Source of the DNA: Ananas comosus
Taxonomy: Eukaryota > Streptophyta > Magnoliopsida > Poales > Bromeliaceae
DNA length: 64,000 bases
Reading direction: 5' to 3'
Assembly: GCF_001540865.1 (NCBI RefSeq)
Contig: NC_033627.1
Location: 6,771,307-6,835,306, forward strand
In this document: positions 54,840-64,000 of the stretch, piece after piece
How positions within the stretch are numbered: the first letter of the stretch is position 1
Layout of the letters: the number at the start of each line of letters is the position of its first letter
The notes under the pieces: generated by a model
What the model was told of the DNA's origin: nothing
Database searches by the model: none
Seen by the model: the letters and a program-made list of their open reading frames with translations, nothing else
Made by a program: the position numbers and the translations under genes

Positions 54840-56260
54840 TGGGCGTTTTAGCTCTAAAAAAATAGATTTTACAGATTATCACCGTATCACACTGAATACT
54901 ACTTAACCAGAATTTAAACATAATATCAATCACAATATTCAAGACATATACGCCATAATACAAAAAACGACTATATGTTCAAGTGCCACAATCAAAATAA
55001 GCTAACAGTTAATTGTTCACATCAAGTATCATTTGCACCAAACCACATAAGTTTTTAATCTCATCAAAGTCACATCTCATATTACTGACTTTTTAGAACA
55101 ACGAAAAAAAAACTCTAAACTAAGAGCGAAATGAAGTGCCTGAGATGATCCAACTTGAAAATATTGAGTATCCAAGACTTAGTCCTATAGAATTAAAAAG
55201 AATAGTGATAAGAATAGTGCATATTATCTATTTTTTTCATCAAAAAGCAAAAGATACCTAAGACATACTAAATTAAATATAGTATAAGCTGAAATAATTG
55301 CAATTGTATAACTTACATTTTCTGTTGACGCTAGCTGAAAAGTATAGACAATCCCATTTGTGAAAGTTGTTCCATCATGCTACGCATCTGACTAAATAAT
55401 TTAAAGTTAAATTATGAAATCATATAATTTTTATCACGTGCATGTTAATGTGCCATGCATTTTACAAAGTCAATGATCTTTATTCCTCTAAAATATTACA
55501 CATATTTATTGACTTATGAATAAAAATAAAAATAAAAATAAAATAATGAACTCCAAAATTAGAAAGGGAAATAATTAAATCAAACTTTTATTAGTAGAAG
55601 GAGTGTCAATCAAATAAAAAAGGTTTAGGGATCTTTTTCAAAATAAGCTAAAGTTCAAAAGATGTTTATATATTTTGACCAAAATTACACTTAAGCATGA
55701 GGGCAGATTTACATGTATACCTATTAAGTAAATCATTAACTTTAAACTTTGACCAACATATATATATATATTTTCACCAATCTTTCTTTATAAAAAGTAA
55801 ATCATCAACATGTATACCAGATTTACATGTATACATTTTAACCAACCTTTCTCTATAAAAAATAAATCACCAACTTTAATCTTGACAAAAAAAAATTTCT
55901 TTTTTTTTAAACTTTGTTTTCTTTTCTCTAACTGTTCAGTAAATAGTGAGGATATAGATCCTATCTAAACTAAATAAGTGCATAGATGATTTTCAGATGG
56001 TTTAATCCACTAATATTTTATCATCCGCAAAAAAAACTCACAGAGTAATAAATATTATTATAAATCATATAACTCTAAAAAAAAATTGATTATATAACAT
56101 CTTGTTAAACTTATTATAAATACAAAAAAAATTAAAAAACTAAAAATCTAAAACTCTTGTTCCTAATAAAGAATGGGTTATGAATATATAAATAAAATTG
56201 CCATATATTTTATATAAGAGTATAATCATTCAAAATTACATCTGCATATTTTCAATTAAA
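54840..56260. other. AT-rich interior, no gene seen
   Basis: Many A/T homopolymers. The only protein-like trace is the short minus-strand piece near 55330-55400 noted above. Confidence 0.4.
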
Positions 56261-56268
56261 AAAAAAAT

Positions 56269-56640
56269 TCAACACCCATCTAGATCTAGAGAGAGAGGGA
56301 GGGGGATAGAAAGAGCATACTTGCGAGTGTTAGTTGGAATGAAGAAGACCACGTTGCTCCTGCCGTTCGCGGTGTTGAATTTGAAGGTCTTGATCACGAG
56401 GTTGTTGCTAATGCAAAGCGACGCGACAGTTAGATTTGCAGGAAATGCAAATATGGAGACGGCGAAAAGTTGTGGAAGCATCCGTAGGAGATCTCACAAA
56501 CCCCATGTTGTTATCAATGTCCTCTACATAGAAGATGAAATCTCGAATATAATGTTGCCGGTAAAGCGAGGTGGCACAAGAAACGGAATCGCCGGAGAAG
56601 CCGTGGAAGGTTAATGGGGTGGACCGGTCGAAGTGGGAGG
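56269..56640 (-). other. Possible gene fragment, not recognised
   Basis: The composition rises to coding-like here. A minus-strand frame (56481-56269) reads like part of a real protein (SFPANLTV-like start, then NNLVIKTFKFNTANGRSN), but I cannot assign it. No start, splice sites or full domain are evident. It may be host sequence carried in the surrounding element. Confidence 0.25.
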
Positions 56641-56839
56641 CATGCTATGAAAAAAATTTAGGATTTTTAAGTTTGTTTAAGGTGTGTTTCGTTTGATATA
56701 AAAAAGGGTGAAAACAAAAATTCGGATGAAAAATAATTTGCAGGTTCAAACTTAAAAATTTTTTGTCGATCCCTCTTTTATTTTCCACGCGAGACCGACA
56801 AAAAACGAAATGCGTATAGCGAAAATCGCGGGTCACACC

Positions 56840-56915
56840 TCATCTCCTCACGAGCATGTTTTCACGCGATCCATGAGGCCATTTGGCCTCATGGACCGCG
56901 TGAGAGGGAGGTCCA
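56840..56915. repeat. Perfect-type hairpin, copy 1
   Basis: CACGCGATCCATGAGGCCA and TTTGGCCTCATGGACCGCGTG pair across a loop of a few bases, followed by GAGAGGGAGGTCCATGCTGG. The same unit recurs at 57555-57625. Confidence 0.75.
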
Positions 56916-56946
56916 TGCTGGACCTCCGTGTGTGTGTGTGTGTAGG

Positions 56947-57490
56947 CCATGGCTACTATACTATTATGAGTATTGGAGTCCTCGTACTCATAAGTTGTTT
57001 TCGATAATAGAGCTTCCGAATCGACGATCCACTCCGTTAAATATGATCTAGAGTATTTGAAACTTCTAGAAAATAAATTTCGTAAATTTTCGAAATCATA
57101 ATAAAGTCCATCAAGTGGGCATAAAAGGAACGGTCAAAATCAAACGACGTTCTAAAAAAAGATGATTAGATCCTTCAATTCAAGATCGGAGTTATTGTTC
57201 TTTATCTATGTAGTGAATAGAATTTTCTATCAAAAATTCAACAAATTCCGATTCTTTAACACCGTTAAACTAGCAAGTATCCCATATCGGCCGTTAAAAA
57301 TTGTCAAATTTGTGACCTCTTGATCGTAAGGTAAATGATGTCGAAAAATTATAAAATTTGATTTCTAGAAGTTTTAAATGCTGTAAATAACGTTTAACGG
57401 TGTGGATCGTCGATTCGAAAGCTCTATCATCAGAAACAACTTATGAGTACGAGGGCGATCGTACTCATTAATAGTATAGTAGCCGGACCC
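56947..57490. mobile_element. Palindromic MITE (TACTCATA class)
   Basis: CCATGGCTACTATACTATTATGAG at the left pairs with CTCATTAATAGTATAGTAGCCGG at the right. The arms pair through CGAATCGACGATCCACTCCG and its inverse. It is the clearest copy of this class and the reference for 25091-26650. Confidence 0.85.
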
Positions 57491-57669
57491 TATATATATA
57501 TATATATATAATTATATATATATATATACTATATATATATATATATACACTTATAATTTACGCGGTCCACGAGGCCATTTTGGCTTGGTGGACCGCGTGA
57601 GAGGGGATCCATGCTGGACGTCCCTCTCGTGTCTGTGTCTATATATATATATATATATTATATATATAT

Positions 57670-57715
<46 letters not shown>

Positions 57716-58034
57716 GTTTATTTTTTTATTATAATAATATTTATTTATATATAAAGATAAATATAATATTTTATCTATAAATTTGTAATATTATTAATAT
57801 TTTGAAATATATAATAATTATATATTATGTAATATATTTATTATAATTTAAAATATATTTAATCTATAAATAGAAATCATAAAAATAATATATATAAGAT
57901 AATAATTAATATATATTAATAATATATATAATAAAAAATATATTAAATAATTTTTTATCTTTTTTTTTTCCTGCAAACCAAATACTAAACAACTTAAAAC
58001 TTTTTTTCCACTGAAAATTTTTTTTCACCGACAT
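57491..58034. repeat. TA-rich tract with hairpin copy 2
   Basis: Long TA repeats (57493-57550, 57640-57710) surround 57555-57625, a second copy of the CGCGGTCCACGAGGCCA hairpin with GGATCCATGCTGGAC. The rest is A/T only, with no feature. Confidence 0.65.
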
Positions 58035-58310
58035 TTGTTTTGTCCACAGTTTTACGTGGAACCAAACGCACCCTTAGAATTTTTTTCGTTTTGCTCCAGA
58101 GGAAAAGCTGAAAAGGCGCTATATGCCTTGCAGTACAAGAAAGTTTCAATAAAAAAATTAGGGCAACCTTTTGTGGCCAACTATTATTTGGCCATACATA
58201 TAGGAGTTATTAGTGGAGAAATTGTAAAACAACAACAAATACAAAGCAATTTTTATGCACATTTTTACCATTGTAATTTTTGTGGCCAAATATTATAACT
58301 AGCCACAAAA

Positions 58311-58649
58311 CACATTTAGAATTTAGGGTTAATTTCACTAGTGCCCTTCAAAAGGTTGATAATATCGTAAATACCCTCACAAAATCAGTAATATCATAAT
58401 TACCTCACAAAATATATAGATTCTTTCAAATCTACCCTTATTTGTAAACTCTGTTAAATTCATGTGAGATTAAAAACTAATTACCAATTTTGCCCTTCAT
58501 CCTTGAAAGGTATTGGAGGTTATAGTAAAAAAATATATATTCAACTTCCTCAACTATAGACTATTTTGAAAAAGATCCCTATTTTTTTTCCTTGTGTAAA
58601 AACCCCATTCAATTTTCATTTTTTTGATTTAAATTAACAACGGTGAATT
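58311..58649. other. Spacer, no gene seen
   Basis: AT-rich sequence between the CACTA-like right side and the gypsy LTR. Confidence 0.4.
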
Positions 58650-59806
58650 TCTTGGAATTTTCGAAGCCCTAGTCCGCGTGCTGCGGCTATCTGTACGGCA
58701 AACGACGTTTTTGTAAATAACTTTGCGCACACTCGTCGGATTGTCGAACCAAGCGTTCCAACGCGTTTAAAATACCCTCAATCAGGTTTCTACATAATCA
58801 AAATAGATCAAAACCTCACTTGGGCAAAACCCCTCTTTGGGATGCCCTAACATGCCATTTTTGCATTTCCCCTAAATTTATCTTATTACTAAGCAAAAGA
58901 AAGCTTAGATACACATGGAAAGCTCTCTAATAAGGTTTCAAAGCTTTTAGAACCATCCCTAGGGCATCTACTTCGAGCCCTAGAGATCCACCATGAGAGG
59001 GGTCCAAGACAATCATGGATTTCATGGTTTCAAGGTCCCTAGAGGGTTTCCTCACTTGTAGAGAGATCAAAACCCAAAAATCTAAGGTCTAAACCCAAAC
59101 TCTAAACTCATTTTTGCATTAAGGACTCACCTTTGCCCAAGCTCCACCCAGGCCTTCTTGTTGGAGAGCTTCTAGAGCCACCCAAGCCTCCAAATCCACC
59201 TTCTCCAAGCTTTTCTCCTTCTTCTCCAAGCCCTAGCCCAAGCTTTTAGAGAGGGAAAGAGAGGAAATGAGAGGGAGAGGAGAGGAGATGGGTTTTGCTG
59301 TGAAAATAGGAGAGGAATAGGCCAAATAACATGTTGTGACATTTGCAATTAGGCCCCTCAACTTAATTCTGTAGCAGACTTCACCCCTGCTGCCAGAGCC
59401 CCTGTGTACCGGTACACGGATTTGTGTACCGGTACGGGCCTGCGCAGAAGCCCAAACCCGAGAGCAAGGTCGCTCGGTTTCGCAGCTTGTTTACCGATAC
59501 ACGGGTCCCGTACCGGTACACCTTCGCGCAGACTCAAACCCGAGAGCAACCTGTGCTCGGGTCGCTTGCTGTACCGGTACAGCCATCAGGCGTACCGGTA
59601 CACAATGCTCCAAATTTCAGGTTTGGCTCCGATTCGACTCTATTTCGCGCCGATCGATGCCAAACTCATACTAATACCTCTTTAACTCATTTTTACCCTT
59701 CCAAACGTGTTGGAATGCAAAATGGTACTCACCAATACATTTCTCTCGACACTTTAACCAATTTGATTAAAGTTCGATTATCGTTTTCGGGTTTCGATAC
59801 GTTACA
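58650..59806 (-). mobile_element. 3' LTR of the large gypsy element (left edge uncertain)
   Basis: On the minus strand it begins TGTAACGTATCGAAACCC at 59806 directly after the polypurine AAGGGGTGGAGAA. It carries five exact TACCGGTAC palindromes and one variant (59405-59602), then a CT-rich tract near 59240-59280 that resembles a transcription start region. The far end (expected ...CA on the minus strand) was not found; it may be truncated near 58650. Confidence 0.65.
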
Positions 59807-59821
59807 TTCTCCACCCCTTAT
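59807..59821 (-). other. Polypurine tract of the gypsy element
   Basis: The minus strand reads ATAAGGGGTGGAGAA directly before the LTR start TGTAACG. Confidence 0.8.
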
Positions 59822-59869
59822 ATTTAGTTTCGTCCGCGAAACTAGCTTAATTTAACTTAAATTCATACC

Positions 59870-62800
59870 TCAGTTCAGCTCGTTGAAGAGATGAGGGTAA
59901 TGTTCCCTCATTGCGCTCTCGAGCTCCCAAGTAGCTTCCCGGTCGTCGTGATTACACCAACGAATTTTAACATACGGAATCTCGCGATTTCGTAGCTTTC
60001 TTACTTCTCGATCGATAATGTATGCCGGGAACTCCTCATAAGTCATATCCTCTTGAATCTTGGACGGTTCAAACGAGAGGACATGATCGGGGTCGTGAAC
60101 ATACTTGCGGAGATTTGACACGTGAAACACATCGTGCACTCCCGCAAGCCTTGGTGGTAACGCTACCTTGTACGCCACCGCGCCGACCCGTTCTAGTATC
60201 TCGAACGGTCCAAGGTACCGGGGACTTAGCTTCCCACGGATTCCGAACCGCTTAATCCCTCGCATTGGCGAAATCTTTAGAAACACGTGGTCTCCAACGG
60301 CAAATTCTATATCTTTCCTCCGCTTGTCGGCATAGCTCTTTTGCCGGGATTGCGCCGTAGCAAGCCTTTGGCGAACAAGACGGACTTTCTCCTCCGCCTC
60401 CCGCACTACATCGGGGCCAAGAGCCGCCCTTTCGCCCACATCGCTCCAATGAATTGGAGAGCGACACTTCTTTCCATAAAGGGCCTCGAATGGCGCCATC
60501 GCGATACTTTCTTGATAACTGTTATTGTACGCGAACTCCGCCATCGGAAGATGATCATGCCAACTGCCCTTATAATCCAGTACACACGCTCGAAGCATAT
60601 CCTCAAGTATTTGTATTGTCCTCTCCGATTGACCATCGCTTTGAGGATGAAATGTCGTGCTAAAGTCGAGCCGCGTGCCCAAAGCCTCCTGTAGGCTCCT
60701 CCAAAAGTAAGAGGTGAACCTCGGGTCCCGATCCGACACAATAGACACGGGCACCTCATGAAGTCTCACAATCTCGTCAATATACACCTGAGCCAACTTG
60801 TCCCCCGACCATATAATATGAATCGGTAGGAAATGCGCCGACTTCGTCAACCGGTCCACGACAACCCAAATTGCATCGTGCCCACCTTGAGATCGCGGCA
60901 ACCCGGTCACGAAGTCCATTGCAATATTTTCCCATTTCCAAACGGGTATAGGTAAACTTTGCAATTTTTCCGCCAGAAACCGTTGCTCCGCTTTTACTTG
61001 TTGGCAAGTAAGACTTTGCGCAACAAATTCCCCAATGTCTTTCTTCATGCCCGGCCACCAATAGTGCAACATCAAATCTTGATACATTTTGGTGCCGCCG
61101 GGGTGTATACTATACGGGGATTGGTGCGCCTCTTGCATGATCGCCCTACGGATATCCTTATTCTTAGGCACACACCAACAATTTCTAAACCGGAGTGCGC
61201 CGTCGGTCCCAATGCCAAAATCATCGGCACTACCGCTCTCAACTTCCTCGCGCACCTTTTGGAGATATTCATCTGAAGTTTGCAACTCTTTAATCTTCTC
61301 CAATAGCGTCGGTTGAACAACCAACGCCGCAAGTGTCGCCTGTACTCCCGGTGCTACCACCTCCAATCCAAGCCGTTGCATCTCCTTTTGTAGTAATGGC
61401 TGGGGTGTAATTGCCGAAGCCAGATTTTCCCCCGATTTTCTACTAAGTGCATCGGCCACGACATTCGCCTTCCCAGGGTGGTATAGAATAGTAACATCAT
61501 AGTCTTTCAACAATTCTAACCACCGCCGCTGTCGCATTTTCAACTCCTTTTGGGTGAACAGGTACTTAAGGCTTTTGTGATCCGTATAGATCTCACAGTG
61601 TTCCCCGTACAAATAATGCCTCCATAGCTTTAGCGCAAAAATAACCGCCGCTAGCTCAAGATCATGAATAGGGTAGTTCTTCTCATAAGTCTTCAATTGG
61701 CGTGAAGCATAAGCTATAACCCGCCCATTTTGCATCAAGACACACCCGAGTCCCACGTAGGAAGCATCACTATATACCACAAAGGTCTCCCCCGGCGTCG
61801 GTAGAGCAAGCACCGGGGTCGTGGTCAACCTTTCCTTTAACTCCTCGAAGCTTCGCTCGCATTCGGGGCTCCAAACATACTTCACCCCTTTGTGTGTAAG
61901 GCGCGTTAGTGGAGTAGTTATTTTAGCAAACCCCTCCACGAACCGCCGGTAGTAGCCCGCTAGCCCTAGGAAACTGCGGACCTCCGATACACTCGTCGGG
62001 CGAGGCCAATCCTTAATTGCCTCCACTTTCCCCGGATCCACCGAGATACCATCGCCCGAAATTACATGACCAAGGAAAGTGACCTCCGATAGCCAAAAGT
62101 CGCATTTCTTCAACTTGGCATATAACTTCTCTTTTCGGAGTATTTCCAACACGGTCCTCAAGTGCTCCTCGTGTTCTTCCTCGGTCCGAGAATATACCAA
62201 TACGTCGTCAATGAATACCACGACGCACCGGTCCAATAGCGGACGGAAGACTCTATTCATTAAGTCCATGAACGCCGCCGGGGCGTTAGTAAGCCCAAAC
62301 GGCATCACCGTGAACTCATAATGGCCATACCGCGTACGGTACGCCGTCTTGTGCACATCCTCGGGCCGTATCTTCAACTGATGATACCCCGATTGAAGAT
62401 CAATCTTTGAATATACCCTTGACCCCTGCAGCTGATCGAATAAATCATCAATCCTCGGCAGCGGGTACTTATTCTTCACGGTGACCTTGTTCAACTCGCG
62501 GTAATCCACGCAGAGTCGAAGTGTGCCGTCCTTCTTCTTAACGAATAGCACCGGAGCTCCCCAAGGTGACACACTCGGCCTCACAAAGCCTTTGTCGAGC
62601 AAGTCTTGCAACTGTGCCTTAAGCTCTTTTAGCTCCGCCGGTGCCATTCTATACGGGGCCTTCGAGATTGGCGCCGCCCCCGGGACCAAGTCAATAACGA
62701 ACTCGATCTCCCGGTCCGGGGGCAATCCCGGTAACTCCGCCGGAAATACATCCGGAAATTCGCATACCACCCGAATGCCTCCCAAATCCGGGTGTTCTCT

Positions 62801-63774
62801 TTGGGCTTCTACCATTGTCGCCAAATAGGCTACACAACCACCTTTTATCATTTTCCTCGCCCGTGCCGCCGACACGGTCGCCGCGAAAAGTGAGCTTTTA
62901 GCTGCCTGATACACTAGCTCCTCTCGGTTAGGCTCACGAAACGTGATCACCTTACTCTCACAATCTATCACGGCATAATATTTGGAGAGCCAGTTGGTCC
63001 CCAAGATCACGTCGAAACCCCACATCCGGTTCAACACCAATAGATCAATCGGCATGACCCAGTCACCTATCTGCACTGGGCACGCTACACATTCTTCGTG
63101 AACATGAAAAGTATGCTTGACCGAATTTACCGTCCAATAGTCATAATGGTGCACGATCTTAATGCTATGAGTCCTAACGAATGATGCATCTATGAATGAA
63201 TGCGATGCACCTGTGTCGAATAAAGCTCTAGCTCTGGTGCCTCTGATCGAGATAATACCTGCCACGATGTCGTCGGGGACATGAATCGGCTCCTTCTGCA
63301 CCTGAGTGGCAAAAACCCGCCCACTCGGTGCCCTCGATGCCTCCGGCTGACGCGAAGAAGATGAACGTCCAGCCGACATAGCCAGTGGTAACCCCGCCTG
63401 CTGTCTCGGGGTATAAGGAACTGATGCCGAGGTAGGTGCAGAAGAACCCCAGCTTTGGCACTCCCGCGACATGTGCCCGGGCTGGCCGCACCTGAAGCAC
63501 TTTCCCTCGCGCTGCGGGCATACCGGTGGCCGATGATCGCCACTGCAAATGACACAACGGAACGGCCTACCACTCCTCGACTGCTGTCGGGGATACTGAG
63601 GGGGTTTCTTTGCATTTGACCGGCCCCCGGCACCGCTCACCGCCCGCTTCTTCCCCTTGTCCCTTAACTCCGCCATTGCCTCGCGCTCCTCTCGCACGTG
63701 GGCGCTGCCGTGCTCCGCCCACAGGGCTCGATCAAAGACCTCCGCAAAGGTCGTCAACTTGAGGATTTGCACCC
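59870..63774 (-). CDS. Ty3/gypsy (Tekay/Del-like) gag end-pol polyprotein, open frame
   Basis: One frame, about 1300 residues, no stop. Numbering counts from a methionine at 63823; the first 16 residues are LTR sequence. Gag tail with CCHC knuckle C109-C112-H117-C122; protease [12 protein letters not shown] (D203); reverse transcriptase [10 protein letters not shown] and [11 protein letters not shown] (D539, D540); RNase H D686, E724, D748, D791; integrase H900, H907, C940, with DDE at D970, D1031, E1067; GPFEIL module; C-terminal chromodomain-like [20 protein letters not shown] and EATWELE. It copies RNA to DNA and inserts it, with the chromodomain steering to chromatin. Odd: integrase position 937 is Ser where the zinc ligand Cys is usual, and most of gag is cut off by an LTR at 63775, so it is probably not self-sufficient despite the open frame. 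Confidence 0.92.
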
Positions 63775-64000
63775 TGTCACGCCCCGGGACCGATACCAAT
63801 TTGGCTCGACCCGAGCACGTCAAACAGACGCCGAACGGATAGGGTTTCCCCTATCCGTCCAAGGCTCATCACGCGTACAAATTCAAACAAGAAATGCACT
63901 AGCGGAAACATACACAAACGGCTTACACGAGGATAAGCAATAGCCATTAGTGAAAGAAAGGAAAACTAAACATTTACAAGTACTATGATTCATTTTTGAT
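63775..64000 (+). mobile_element. Start of another LTR, inserted in gag, running off the window
   Basis: TGTCACGCCCCGGGACCGAT begins abruptly within gag (the frame upstream reads [16 protein letters not shown]). The bases before it are caccc; the matching duplication would lie beyond 64000. Orientation of the parent element is not determined. Confidence 0.7.

Larger units (their letters stand above)
54150..58310. mobile_element. Probable CACTA-like element with TTTGTGGC subterminal repeats
   Basis: 54173-54810 holds at least a dozen copies of TTTTGTGGC or GCCACAA in both orientations, and 58160-58310 holds further copies (TTTTGTGGCCA, TAGCCACAAAA). Arrays of short repeats near both ends are typical of CACTA-type elements. 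The left edge ACTATAAGAAAACAG is close to a CACTA end but lacks the first C; the right terminus was not found. The interior has a weak trace on the minus strand near 55330-55400 (MRSMMEQLSQMG). A MITE and a hairpin repeat are inserted on the right side. Confidence 0.45.

Overview
This is nuclear DNA from a flowering plant. The mix of transposons (chromovirus-type Ty3/gypsy, an L1-like LINE with a tRNA-derived SINE, Cassandra 5S-bearing TRIMs, Mutator, CACTA, Tourist and Helitron pieces), the GC-rich first exon of the one intact gene, and an apoplastic copper amine oxidase with plant-style introns fit a plant. The base composition suggests a monocot. I cannot name the species from the sequence alone. 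No rRNA or tRNA gene was recognised; the only 5S-like sequence lies inside TRIM LTRs.

The one host gene that looks functional is a five-exon copper amine oxidase (primary amine oxidase) on the minus strand, 42752 down to 30822. Its splice sites are consistent, it encodes about 666 residues, and every catalytic residue I looked for is present. Intron 3 is about 9.2 kb and is packed with nested mobile elements: a CACTA element, a tandem Cassandra TRIM array inserted in an LTR, a solo LTR with target duplication, and a palindromic Mutator MITE next to the splice donor. Two other pieces of host genes are visible. One is a broken first-exon fragment of coproporphyrinogen III oxidase (26990-27430), apparently carried by a Helitron. 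The other is a set of GC-rich coding-like segments inside an inverted-repeat Pack-MULE (43668-46389).

Layout. 1-12949 holds palindromic (TA)n-flanked MITEs and LTR pieces; 1-6722 looks like a noisy, indel-rich second copy of roughly 7090-12822. 12951-15052 is a gypsy fragment bounded by single Ns. 15080-16708 holds more MITEs. 16709-25012 is an LTR split by a 5.8-kb gypsy element (18597-24425, TSD gaact). 25091-26650 is a MITE with a nested Tourist element. 26739-27436 is a Helitron remnant. 28532-29908 is a tandem pair of Tourist-like elements. 30822-42752 is the amine oxidase gene. 42905-46389 holds Mutator-type elements. 46471-49790 is a 5'-truncated LINE. 50519-50666 is a SINE that shares its 3' tail with that LINE. 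52422-53060 is an LTR fragment. 54150-58310 is a probable CACTA-like element. 58650-63774 is a Tekay/Del-like gypsy element with a long open pol frame, and its gag is interrupted at 63775 by another LTR.

Assembly quality matters here. There are two 25-N gaps, one 7-N gap and five isolated single Ns. Several of these sit exactly where unrelated sequences meet, so some of the arrangement may be artefact. Boundaries given for MITEs without target duplications are good to about 10-20 bases.
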